From Pristionchus mayeri (lineage: Eukaryota; Nematoda; Chromadorea; Rhabditida; Neodiplogasteridae), in contig BTRK01000003.1 of NCBI GenBank assembly GCA_036245805.1, positions 15,912,464-15,976,463 on the forward strand: a DNA stretch of 64,000 nt, in the 5' to 3' direction. Below are positions 1 through 10,600 of the stretch, piece by piece. The notes beneath the pieces were generated by a model. That model was not told the DNA's origin, searched no databases, and was given only the letters and a program-made list of their open reading frames with translations. The stretch's first letter is position 1; each line of letters starts with the position of its first letter. Made by a program: the position numbers and the translations under genes.

Positions 1-186
1 GAAGATGCACTGATATGTGTGCTCGTCGTGGTACATCGGTCGATTCAGTCGAAATGCGGCATATCCTATTTCATTGCGGGAAGCTTCGGAGTCTCCGTCG
101 TAAGCGATAAAGTCGGAAACCAGCTGGGGATGGAGATCTTCGAAGAGAGTGCATTCGACGGTGCCCAGCTCATAGTGAAGACGCAG
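1..186 (-). CDS. Exon of an unrecognised gene, cut by the window edge
   Basis: Reading the minus strand from an acceptor (AATTCCAG before position 186) there is an open frame of exactly 62 codons running to the edge of the window. It begins LRLHYELGTVECTLFEDLHP and ends HTYQCIF. Composition is that of a normal soluble protein, with no low complexity, and the frame has no stop. I do not recognise the family; nothing in it points to an enzyme motif. The next coding signal on this strand lies at 862-4220 and ends in a stop codon at 862, so this exon belongs to a different, downstream gene, or at least a different transcript. The exon call rests on the acceptor and open frame only. Confidence 0.4.
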   Translation of the reverse strand, partial: MRLHYELGTVECTLFEDLHPQLVSDFIAYDGDSEASRNEIGYAAFRLNRPMYHDEHTYQCIF

Positions 187-376
187 CTGGAATTGTTGAT
201 ACTAACCAACTAATAGATAATTGATTATCATATCATCAACATCACTTCAACTATGGACTCAAGATCACGAAATTGAGCAAGGAATGAAGGAATGCCTGAA
301 CGACTCTACTTTTTGGCACGTGCCATACAAAATCTGTCGCTTAGAAACTCCTGTGTCCGCCTCACATTGTGTTTCG

Positions 377-727
377 GGAGGGGGGGGGGTGACAACTGGT
401 AAAACAACAACTGGTAAACTCGACGCCGTTCACTTGCAATTTGGCGCAGCGACTTGGGAGTTGTTTCATTGTAACCAGTGTGCGAACCCATACATTTGCA
501 TGTATTAGTCTTGTTACCAGGTGATCATGAGTTTCAACGTATAGGGGGTCATGGAAATGCACTTTCCATGAAACCCTATACGTTGATTTGGATTAAAACT
601 CATGATCGCTTTTTAGCAAGACTTACATATGCAAATGTAGGGGAGCACCCAAGTCGGCGCGCCAAATTGCAAGTGAACGGCGATGAGTTTACCAGTTGTC
701 GTTTTACCAGTTGTCACCCCCCCCCCC
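377..727. repeat. Fold-back (palindromic) MITE
   Basis: The stretch is palindromic almost end to end. The left arm starts with a G run followed by TGACAACTGGTAAAAC and the right arm ends with the complement followed by a C run. The centre near 551 carries TATAGGGGGTCATGGAAATG and its complement. No open frame of interest. Flanks at 190-376 and 728-861 show nothing else. Confidence 0.75.
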
Positions 728-1315
728 TGTGTTTCATATGAGACAAGTGGAAGATTGGAGACGAGAATATTTCGATACAGTTCAAACTCACGATGGGTCG
801 CGTCTGGGTGAGCGACATCAGCTGTTGTCTTCGCTAAATTTTTAATGCATATGGGTGTATGCTAGAAGCCTCGAACCTCTTCAACAAGAATAGCGAATTC
901 GGTTGTAATACAATCCACGCACATATTAGCCCATTTGTCGAGACTTTCGGATAGAACGAACTTGTTCAAGAACTCTTTCTGAATTTTGATACCACTCAAT
1001 TTATACAGTACGATCATATGATTGGAGCTTAGTAACATACTCAATATGTGCTAAGCTTGTTTTCATCAAAATGTAAGCGAAAATACACTTCAACTCACCA
1101 GAAGCGCATCACTGTGGATAGTTGAAGTAATTTTGATTAAACTCCGAACGGCTCGCTCATCACATAATTCTTCATGCAACTTGCGCACGCAAAGTTTGAT
1201 TATCTTCAGCCCCATCGGAATCAATTGATGGAACAGAAACCGATCGGCATGATCCAGAAAGTCAGTCAGTAATTCCCAATTTACTGGAAAAAATGAATAC
1301 TGACGAAATTCACTA

Positions 1316-1558
1316 GAGACCGCCTATTGCCTGATAGTCGACTATATAGTCGACTATTAGTCGACTATCTAGTCAATTGGCCAATCGACTATTTGATGTT
1401 ATCTCGTTCATTTTGAACCGCTGATGGGTGAGTGAGCGGTCGTTGGGTATAGGATGGTTGTATGCCTTCGTAGAGAATGTTCAATATTTTTTATAATGCT
1501 AAATCCGACTGCTCAGTGCGAAAAACTGTTTTCGAGCATATAGGCAATAGGCGGTCTC
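1316..1558. mobile_element. Tc1/mariner-type MITE, 243 bp
   Basis: Terminal inverted repeats GAGACCGCCTATTGCCT and its complement are flanked by TA on both sides (1314-1315 and 1559-1560), the target duplication of Tc1/mariner elements. The interior holds several copies of TAGTCGACTA. No coding capacity. Confidence 0.8.
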
Positions 1559-1834
1559 TAAAATTCACATATTAATTTATCGCGTAAGTCTTACTTTGCA
1601 CAAAAAATGGATGCTTGAGGTATGTTCTATATTGGACATTGGCTTCCACGCAGCGGTGTAGTATTTCGTTGATCATAGCTGGGTTTTTTTTGGAGCCACT
1701 TCAAGCGATTTTACAGTCGTCGATAGACGATGGCGCTCCATGTAAAAGGCTGTTGAAGTAGTCGGAGAATAGGGCAGCTACCTTTATATCACGAAAATTA
1801 CAGAGCTATCGTTAGTTAGTTGGCTGCGAGCCAA

Positions 1835-1935
1835 ATCAGGGAAAGCTCAGGCAACGAGCGAGCTAGATAGTACGCGACTTGAAGAGAATTCTCTCCCTAA
1901 TTGAAACATATTTCAACCTGGCCCGAGTTTGCCTT
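1835..1935. repeat. Dispersed repeat with GACTTGAAGAGA / TTGAAACATATTTCAA core
   Basis: The stretch CAGGGAAAGCTCAGGCAACG followed by CGCGACTTGAAGAGA, a TTCTCTCCC block and the palindrome TTGAAACATATTTCAA recurs at 16079-16180. It also recurs, split by the LINE, at 55960-55976 plus 62235-62290. Function unknown. Positions 1559-1834 and 1936-2527 hold no gene I can support; the second stretch contains an ATT-rich open frame that I do not believe. Confidence 0.6.
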
Positions 1936-2527
1936 TAAACGAATAATTTGAGCCTTTCTAACCTTTCTAACCTAATTTGAGCCTTTCTAACCTATTTTCT
2001 AACCTACCTCACTATGGAACCAAGCACTTCGTGGTTCGGGAGTAACTGCTCTTATTCCGCGAGAGCCTATATTATTGTTATTGCCCATATTATTGCTACT
2101 ATAACTTCATTATTTTCATTAGTATTGTTGGCGTTATTATTATTTAAATTAACCTGTGTTTTTCCAAAAATTATCTCTTTCCGCTTCTCGAATTCCTCGC
2201 GCAGTTTCGCTAAGAAAGCATTTATCTTTTTTTACTTCCGAAAATATCTACAATACCTCTCGTATCTGTAAAAGTGAATAGATAGAGTGTGATCGGCGGG
2301 TTGGTTAAGTCGCTGACTTCCTTGGAATACGACAGAGCTGATGCCAATTTTCTGAGCAATTAACGGTCCGATTCGAAATCTGATCTCATTGTCGTAAGAG
2401 ACCTACAACTTTAAATATATCACAGATTTCAAATGTCGGCCTTCGAACTCTTCATTTCCGACGCAATCTCGTTGCGCTACCGGTCTATACAACGACCGAC
2501 GGCATATTTTCCAGACTAACAAACATA

Positions 2528-3810
2528 CAGGGTGCGGAGAAAATATGGCAACATGGATTTAACCATGTATTTTCTTTCAAATCCATCGCACACTTTTGAA
2601 ACGGTACACAGTATTTATCAGAGATAGTAGGAACATAACAACAAGAGGTTACTCGATTTGACCTCCTTTGGCCTTGATGACAGCCTTGAGACGAGAAGGA
2701 ACTGACTCGACGACGGCCCGAAGGTACTTCTTGTCGATCTTGTTCCATGCCTTTTGAAGGGAGTTCTTGAGACTCTCCAGATTTGGGTGGCGGGTAGAGG
2801 AAGCTTCCTTCTCCAGTACCGACCACACGCTAAAGTCGAGGGTGTTGAGATTGGGGCTGTTGGAGGGCCATTCATTCGATGGAATGAAGTCGGGAAGATG
2901 CCTTGTGCACCAGGTCTGGGTGAGTTTTGCGGAATGAGCAGGGGCAGAATCTTGCTGGAAGGTCCAATGTCGCCCTTTGAAGTGGGAACGTGACCAGGGA
3001 AGAAGGGTCTTCTCCAGGATCTCCTTGATGTAATAGTGCTTGTTCACTTTGGCACCGGGCTTGACGACGAAAACAAGGGGAGTCTTGCCGGTGGAACACA
3101 CTCCTGCCCAAACCATCACTGACTGCGGGTGCGAAACTCGAGAGACGGTTCTGCCTCTGGCGTTGGCTTGCTCGGCAGACTGGGCGATCACTCTCGTATT
3201 CTGACTATTGAAGACCTGCTCCACAGTGAAGATCTTCTCATCCGAGTAGACAGTCGTAAGATGCTCGGCCCTCGCCAGGAGCTTCTTGCATCTCTTCAGT
3301 CTCTTTTCCTTTGAATGACTGTCAGACCATGGCCCTTTCGCATCTTGTAAGGGTGAGATATGAGTCCAGAATGGACGATCTTGCGGACAGGATGCTCGTT
3401 AATCCCGAGGTCATGGGCCATCTTCCTCATATATCTCTTGGGATTGCGTGCAACTCGCTTCTGCACGATTTTCTTGTTCTTCTGAGTGACAGCGGAGTGA
3501 GGTCTGCCCACTCTAGGACGGTCCTTAGTCGTGCCAAGCTCCTTGAAACGGCGGATGGTCTTGAACACGGTCGGACGGGAAACACGTACTTTCTTCGAGA
3601 TTTCAGCTGGTCTCTCTCCAGTAGTCCAAAGGTCAATAATTGATTGCCGGAACTGGTGGGGTCGAACCATGACTAGGGGAAACTATTTGAAGTGCGCGTT
3701 GAATACCTCTTACTATTTGCTAAATCGTGTTATAACATGTATTAACAGGTTTCCAGGAATGATGAAATATTTGAGTTCAAACTTTGTTTCCATACTTTCT
3801 CCGCACCCTG
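2528..3810 (-). mobile_element. maT-type (DD37D) mariner, 1283 bp, inactive
   Basis: The element has 15-bp perfect ends, CAGGGTGCGGAGAAA, extending imperfectly to about 26 bp, and is flanked by TA on both sides. The transposase reads on the minus strand. Residues from 3670 downward form a helix-turn-helix part (IIDLWTTGERPAEISKKVRV). The catalytic part holds D1 in YSDEKIF, D2 in FQQDSAPAH, and a third D in NTLDF. There are 37 residues between the second and third Asp,  the spacing of the maT/DD37D family. A frameshift near 3296 separates the two halves, so the copy is not autonomous. It sits inside the minus-strand gene at 862-4220. Confidence 0.88.
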
Positions 3811-4638
3811 TATCAGGAAATATCTTGAAAGTAACTCGAAAGTAATTCACATACTGTTATTTGCGAATCTTCGAAGACCATCCGGAAGGTTGTTTTTGGT
3901 TCAAACTCTGGATGATAATTTTTGAAGTAGAGATAAAACTGATCCAAATCAGTGACACGCATGAAGTCATTGAATATTCTAAAAGGACTTTTTTTCCACC
4001 ACTTTTGAACTACATTTGAGAAAAAAACTTACATCTTTTCTTTCTCGAAGTATAATTCCATTTGCAGTCTCTTCCCGTTAGTGAATTCCATCGTGTGATA
4101 TGCAGCCGGTTCTCTCGTCCAATCCTAAAATTGTTTACTTTGTTCACATTTTTTCGTGAAAAATCTTACTTCATTGTACTCGTTTGGGCTGGGCGTATCC
4201 ATTGAACAGTCTTCTTGCATGGTGATTGTTCGATCGTCGTTACAATCCTCTTCGATCTTACAGAAAGATGAACAATTCAAGTAATGTAGAGAACACACAA
4301 GAAGCCAAATTCATGTTGCAAAAGAAAACGCAATTCTCGAAGGAAAGTGAAGAAAAATGCGCTGGATATTGTTTGTTTGTATAGCTTATCAGCAATGACA
4401 GGGAGTGTTACTCATAAGCCGAGTTTTAAGGAGAGTGGAAAGATTCAGAACTCCTTTTATCTGAAGGCTCTCTCGCTAGTGGCGCTTACCCGCATAGCCT
4501 AGACTTCATTGTTTTTGACTCTCGAACGACTCCAACATCATCTAACAGCTCAGAATTCGCGAGAAATAGTGCAAAGATAAGTACATATATTTCAGTGAAA
4601 TGGGATTTTCTAATCGACCATCTGGACCACTGCGATCG

Positions 4639-6766
4639 ATTAAAGGAGTGCACAGCGTGTCAGAGTGAATCGATAACCTCATTTGCGTGACGGAGCCTCT
4701 CCACTTCCTCTTTCACGTTAATCCCTTTATTTCACCTTCCATTTGTCCCACGGATCGGTCTCTTGCAATAAATCAATGGGATAATGAAATGATAGTTTTC
4801 ACATTTCACGTGAAACATAAATCAAATATCATATTTTACCCTAATTCGAAACACCTTTCGTTTGAGTATGTTTCATTTCTAATTTCGCTATTTTTGGTCA
4901 CAAACAATGGATTTTGAAAATTTGGTATCCATTTTCAAATATGTTTCATTACGATTTCGATCATTTTGTTGGGAAAAACAATGATTTTACAAAATTTTCG
5001 ATCTTAAATGGTCGAGATCAAGGAGCACAGTTCATAAATATATGACGTATGTATCCGTTTCTGAATCGTCTCGGTAAGTGCTACAATCGTATGGGAACAG
5101 ATTTTTGATAATTTTTTGTTTAAGTTAGAAAAGTCTGAAAATGTGTCAAAAATGGCCAAAAACAGATATTTTTAGCTAAAGCTAACGAGATCTAAGCTCC
5201 TAGGTATGATGAAGATTCATGAATTACATAGAACAGTCTCAAAACCATAGCTCCACAATCGTATGGTTTTAGAATTTTCATTTTCGGGCTAGATTTCGCT
5301 CAGCATTGATTTAAATACGACTCTATGAAGACAAATTTCGAATTAGACCGCTCAAAATCACAAATGGTTCGAATCTCTCGCTCCCCTCCTCCGCCACGCA
5401 AATGATGTTTTTGATTCACTCTGACACGCTGTGGAGTGCTCCGGGGAATGAATGTTAGGGAGTCCCACAACGAAAATTCTGCGCTCTCAATTGGAAACTG
5501 TAGTGAATTTAGCCCGAGAAAGAAGCGAGTTTGAAGTACAACAAGTGAAACATAAAATAATCAGCCACGACCCTGCGCTATCAAAGAACTTTGCGCGTAT
5601 GTAAATAGCCTCAGAGTCATATCAGTGCGTTCGCGTAAGAACCGCACACTTCTCCAAGATTTCGGTACAGCAAGAAACCATACTTTGAGATAATCATTCA
5701 TTTCGATGTCCCTATGGGTCCTACATTGATTCATATTATTGCCATATATTAATTAATCTCATTTGCATAATTACACGCACTCGAAGTTGGACTAGTTTCG
5801 AACTCTTTTATGTGCTGCTCGGCGGCGGCTTGTCCAAATCACTTGACAATTTGGCACTAGGCTCCACTCGATATGCCCTATCCGCCTATGATATTCGTCT
5901 ATGCAATTTCTAAATTTTATTGTTTTGTCGAAAATTCAATATTTTTTATCTCCAAAAGTAGAAAATATACCTGTCCAATTCTTTGATATGTTGTTTCAAT
6001 AAATTACATATATCGGCTAAATTTTTTGCGAGGCGCTAGGAAGTTCCACATAGGGGTTACGGCCTTAAAACTCAAAACTCATTTTAGCGGAAAACCCTTT
6101 TTTTGAGACCGCTCGCCCCTCTCGCGCGGCCAGGAATGAATGATTTCGGCTACGGGAAAGGAAGATTCGAATGTGTTTCAAGGCCATATTATGTTGAAAA
6201 GAGGGTCTCCCTCTAAAATAAGTTCTCAGTTTTAAAGCCGTAACCCTTATGTGGAACTTCCTAGCGCCTCGCAAAAACTTTGGCCGATAGATGTAATGAC
6301 ACAACATATCAAAAAATTGGACAGGTATGTTTTCTACTTTTCGAGATAAAAAATCTTGAATTTTGAACAAAAAAGTAAAATTTCGAAATTGCATAAACGA
6401 AGATCATAGGCGGATAGGGCATGTCGAGTAGGGCCTAGTCCCAAATTTTGAAGCGAATTGGACAAGCCTCCGCCGAGCAGCACATAAAACAGTTTGAAAC
6501 AAGTGAAACTCCAAGTGCGTGTAATTATGCAAATGAGATTAATTAAAATATGGCAATAATATGAATCGATGTAGGACCCAAAGGGAAACGAAATGCATGA
6601 TTATCTCACTGAATGTTTCTTGCTGTACCGGCAGGGGTGTGATCCTTATGCGAACGCACTGATATGTGGAACTTCGGACAAAGTGATTTCTGATCGGGGT
6701 AGTGGCCTCTACAATATCCACACTGTCACCATGGGTGATTGAACATTCCCCGGAGCACCCCTTTAA
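4639..6766. mobile_element. Fold-back element, about 1.35 kb without its nested MITE
   Basis: The outer ends ATTAAAGGAGTG plus CTCCGGGGAATG on the left and their complement at 6744-6766 define a palindrome. Its inner arms are about 5610-6065 and 6235-6690 and the centre lies near 6150. The left end is interrupted by the MITE at 4651-5433. The arms are noticeably diverged, so it is not recent. The segment 5452-5640 (GAATGTTAGGGAGTCCCAC onward) recurs at 42500-42670 inside the RING-gene palindrome. No coding capacity. Confidence 0.75.
4651..5433. mobile_element. MITE with CACAGCGTGTCAGAGTGAAT termini, copy 1
   Basis: Inverted termini CACAGCGTGTCAGAGTGAAT are flanked by a perfect 5-bp duplication GAGTG (4646-4650 and 5434-5438). 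The subterminal part ATTTGCGT(G)CGGAG is also inverted. The element is 783 bp and has no open frame. Related copies lie at 36798-37389 (TSD TGACC) and 53214-54294. Confidence 0.85.
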
Positions 6767-6767
6767 T

Positions 6768-6895
6768 GTTCCATAAATTGATTCCCAAGTCGCTGAAGCA
6801 AATCAAAATTGAGATTGGCAAATTGCATGAAGGATGTGACGAGCTGGCAGTGCGAAGTCTTCTCGAAATGACGGCAAACATCGCATGCATAGGGG
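6768..6895 (+). pseudogene. Exon fragment, paralogue of the minus-strand gene at 862-4220
   Basis: The frame FHKLIPKSLKQIKIEIGKLH, followed by DELAVRSLLEMT, matches the exon at 1283-1099 (FHQLIPMGLKIIKLCVRKLH, DERAVRSLIKIT). It is truncated on its left exactly where the fold-back element ends. I found no further exons in 6.9-7.6 kb. A fragment of a duplicated neighbour is the simplest reading. Confidence 0.5.
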
Positions 6896-7631
6896 TTGCT
6901 TTGTGTGGCACACCCTTTACGAAATTTGGGACTTTTGCTCCCCGTGTCGATGGGCTGTACACTATGATGTCATATGATAACTGCTCCAAAATTAACTATC
7001 GAGAAGGCAGGAAATGGAACAGTATTTTCTCTCTTTGTCTGCACGCTCTTCTTCACGAGGGCTTTTCATTCTGCGTACCCTATCGCCTGTTAGAGAGAGA
7101 GAGAGGAGAGAGAGAGAAAGAGAGAGGTGAGATAGTACGCAGAATAAAGCATAATTTTTTACCTATTTCATGCCTTCACTATGTGTGACCGAAGCTGCCT
7201 CTTCATTCCTATCACTTCCTTTCTTTATTGCCTTCCACACTCTCTTATCGCCTCCTTCACTTTTCTACGAGCGATGTCTCACGGATCTTGCACACTCCGG
7301 TTACTTTCACGTGTCTTTTATTTTATCATTTTTAACAAATATTTTCACATCTTACTGGCTAGCTAATTTAGTTTGATACCTTCATTATTACAGACCATGC
7401 TATTTTACCATACTTTTTTCAATTTTTGGTTTGAAAAATATTCACCCTCAACCCATCAACATCTCACCGATTCCGGTTGCAATATGCGGAGCATGAAACT
7501 CAACCCGACTAGGTTCGTAGCCAATGCATTTCAAATGTCCTCATTCTTAATTGAATCGCCCTCATTCTCAGGCTGGTCGCGGATATCTTCATCAATATTT
7601 CATCGATTATTGATTTTTAAATATTAACAAT
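6896..7631. other. No gene seen; GA microsatellite at 7089-7130
   Basis: This stretch leads up to the dehydrogenase gene. It holds an AG/GA-rich microsatellite and CT-rich sequence but no convincing exon. A promoter could lie here, but I cannot point to a specific element. Confidence 0.5.
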
Positions 7632-7648
7632 AATATCAATTTACAGTG
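7632..7648 (+). promoter_or_regulatory. Probable trans-splice acceptor before the dehydrogenase start
   Basis: AATATCAATTTACAG ends at 7646, two bases before the ATG. An acceptor without an upstream exon, placed directly before a start codon, is the usual sign of spliced-leader addition in nematodes. This is an inference, because the spliced leader itself is not in the window. Confidence 0.55.
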
Positions 7649-10600
7649 ATGGAGCCCTCCTCACTTGTCGTCTACGGTCTCGTCGGCGTTCTCACTGTCT
7701 TCCTGATTAGGTGAGGATTTCTCTGATTCTCCCCAAATCGCGTGCTCTCTCGATATCTCTGACCGATGAAGAAGCCCGAATAAGGGAGACAGGTCAATAA
7801 TAAGGCTCTTCCTGTATCGGTTTCCAATAAAATTGCCTGCATAAGGAGAGTAACTGTGGAGAGTGGTGTGTACGTTAGACGAGCAGTATGGCATTGAAGC
7901 CTCATATATCAATCGCTATTGATAGAATTAGTGAAACCGAATGCGATCCTATGACAAAGATTCTAAAACTTACAAGTCAATTTCTAAGTTCAATAAGTGG
8001 ACTAAGCTACCGTAATCGATCGATATTCGCTGCAGGAAGCACTTCAAGGGCGGACAGTTCCGCGAGCGAGTCTCCGCCAAGGGAAAGGTACGATATCCTT
8101 TTAATCGATTCGTCATTACCATATCCTACGCATATCTAACTTCCCATTTTCGTGCATAATCAATTCATACTCTTGAGCGTGAGGAGTAAGACTGGTGAAG
8201 TTCTGAGCCCAATTGATCTTTGATATTTGATCTCTAATCTTCGACCTTTGATCTCCCTCAGGTGGCCGTGGTCACAGGCTGCAACACGGGCATCGGACTG
8301 GAGACGGTGAGGGAACTGAACCTCAGGGGAGCTAAGGTGCGATCTCTGATCTCATTACAGCTCATCTTGAGTCAACGAAGATTTTAGGTCCGCTGAATTA
8401 GCAAATGATCATTTAACAAACCTGAAACCTCCTCGAAAGGTCAACAAATTTCCCAAAAGAGAGCAATATAAGTATTGTTAAAGGAAGGTACCCTGGGACA
8501 ATTGAACAACTTCTTCATTCAGGTTTACATGTTGTGCCGCAGTGAGGAACGGGCGCGCGAGGCACAAGTCACTCTCGTCAAGGTTTGATCTTTCATCTCT
8601 GGCAACTTATTCATCGTTTCTATCTCTCTCACTGAATGAGAGGTCCTCGAAATAACAGCAAATACTTTATCCACTTATTATTCAGCGTGTTTTTCTTGGT
8701 TAAAATGGAGAAAGTGGATAAAGTTTTAGTTCGAAAAAAACTAACCTTCATCTATTCATACACTCTCTAGATCAGTCGAGCAGTGACATAGCACTTCTCG
8801 AACCCGAATACAAATCACGAGTAAATGAATGTTCAAAAGCTTGAGAAATTCCAGAAAGGCTGCGACGCCACTCGTCTCATCTACGTCAACTGCGATCTGG
8901 GCAGCAAGGAGAACTTGAGGAGCTGCGCTGATAAGCTAATTGAACGTCAGTATCGATCGATAACTGATTTGTGATCTTATACGAAGCCTAACTTTAAGAT
9001 CCATAGCTTAGATTACGGATAGATCATCGGTATGTTTCACGGGTAATTAATTTGAACATGAACTTTTATTTGGAGATTCGGACTGAGTGTGGAAGGGAAA
9101 GAAAAAAAATAATAAATCGAACTGAACATAAATTGTTTACATCTCACTATTTCGAGGAAATGTTTTGAAAGAGTTGTTCAAGGCGATAGTTTTGGAATGA
9201 CTTCGCAAACAATAAATATTTTTTTCATGTTTTTCTCTCGCCGGTTAGATAAGAAAAAAACGCACGCAAAATGGCAATTTATATTGCGAGAGATCATCGT
9301 TGAAATACTTGGTCGACCCCTATAACAATAAGATCAAAGATCAAAGATCCCTCTCAGGCGAGCCACACATCGACATCCTGATCAACAACGCGGGTCTTTG
9401 GATGAGCTGCTACCAGAGGACGAAGGACGGCCATGAGATTACTTGGCAGACGAACCATCTGGGTTCGGTAGCTAGCACTATAGAGAACTGGAATAGCTTG
9501 GAACCACCTACAGACAGACAACCATCTTTTGGTGTGGTAGCGAGTCATTATAACGACCGTGATTGATTGGCTCCATCAAAAAAAGTATTACTGATTCCAC
9601 TACTGTGATCGATAGCCCTGTCTTCGAGTTCATCATCATGTTTTCGTGCAGACTTTTCCATTCTTATCTCACTGGTGGAGCCGGTCGTAAATGCGCTGAT
9701 AACAGCTGATGTCATCTGTTTTCTCCCTTGCATTGAAAAGCTAGGAAGTTAGCAAAAAAGAGCATACTGTCGATGATGAGATGTCATTTATCGATGTATT
9801 AGATATTTGCCCATTCGCCCAAATTATCGATGAATGACAAACCGGGAATATGGTAGTACTGCGATACGTTGTTACGATTAGATACATCAGATAGTGGATC
9901 TCTTTCCCTTGCATTATCGATCAATAACCATCGGAGATACGGTAGTGCTACAGTACCCTTCGCAGGTCCCTTCCTGCTGACTGAACTTCTGCTTCCGCTG
10001 GTGGAGAAGGCCGAGGAAGGCAGAATCATCAACGTCGCCAGTGCACTGCACAACAAGGTGGGTCGAATGACGTCATTCTCTTGACAATATTCCAGCAGAA
10101 TGGAGAGATTCATTTTTGAGAAGCCACCACTAATGTCAATTACTAAAGAAAGTGGAAAAAAGAACAGATAAAGTTAACAGCTAGTTGAAGAACATCAAAG
10201 TAGTAAAGATCGGTGAATATTTTTTTCTTCATCTGATGCTCTCGTATTCACTGCCCAACTCTCTGGCCTATCAACGTATAATACTTTTGAAACATATTAA
10301 ATTTGATGTGGATCTGGGAATCTGTTAAAATGATTGCTGAAATGTTTCACATCATAATTATTTGATCAGAACGTTCATTTCGACAATACCTGCTGCTGGG
10401 CTAGTGCAATTCATAAATAATAAATGTGATCAAGCTCGCTCTATCTGTATAACGCGTAGAGAAATTCAGCATGCATAAATTGGATTTATTGGGTTTACCG
10501 GTCAATCGTCTGGCTCTCTCCGATTTGCGTGCTCTCTCGCTTTTTCTAGCCTGCTATTGTGCGGAAGGAGAGTCAGATCATTCGATGCATTCCCTACCAC

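Larger units (their letters stand above)
862..4220 (-). pseudogene. Minus-strand gene, possibly BTB-like, split by a mariner and a MITE
   Basis: Five exons can be read. 4220-4170 encodes a start MQEDCSMDTPSP, followed by 4124-4033 (DWTREPAAYHTMEFTNG), 3978-3855 (ends RMVFEDSQIT), 1283-1099 (NWELLTDFLDHADRFLF) and 978-862 (ends EEVRGF, stop). Phases agree between exons 1-3 and between the last two. Exon 3 ends in phase 0 whereas the exon at 1283 needs one carried base, so at least one exon between them is missing or destroyed. A DD37D mariner (2528-3810) and a TA-flanked MITE (1316-1558) sit in that gap. The string LLTDFLDHADRFLF resembles the end of a nematode BTB fold, but this is a weak, eye-level resemblance. 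A diverged fragment of a paralogue lies at 6768-6895 on the other strand. The gene could be intact if the missing exon is simply unrecognised. Confidence 0.5.

Noticed and set aside
2014..2271. 85-codon frame with a hydrophobic stretch (YIIVIAHIIATITSLFSLV)
   Set aside because: It is ATT/TTA-repetitive DNA, which gives hydrophobic codons in this frame by composition alone. No splice sites, no homology I recognise.
2286..2400. Minus-strand open frame containing EIRFRIGPLIAQKIGISSV as a possible missing exon of the 862-4220 gene
   Set aside because: No good acceptor-donor pair gives the phase needed by its neighbours. It may be real, but I cannot support it.
2430..2510. tRNA-like look on the minus strand (GGTAGCGCAACGAGATTGCG then GTTCGAA)
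   Set aside because: There is a D-arm-like hairpin and a B-box-like string, but the T arm and acceptor cannot both pair. Not enough for a tRNA or SINE call.
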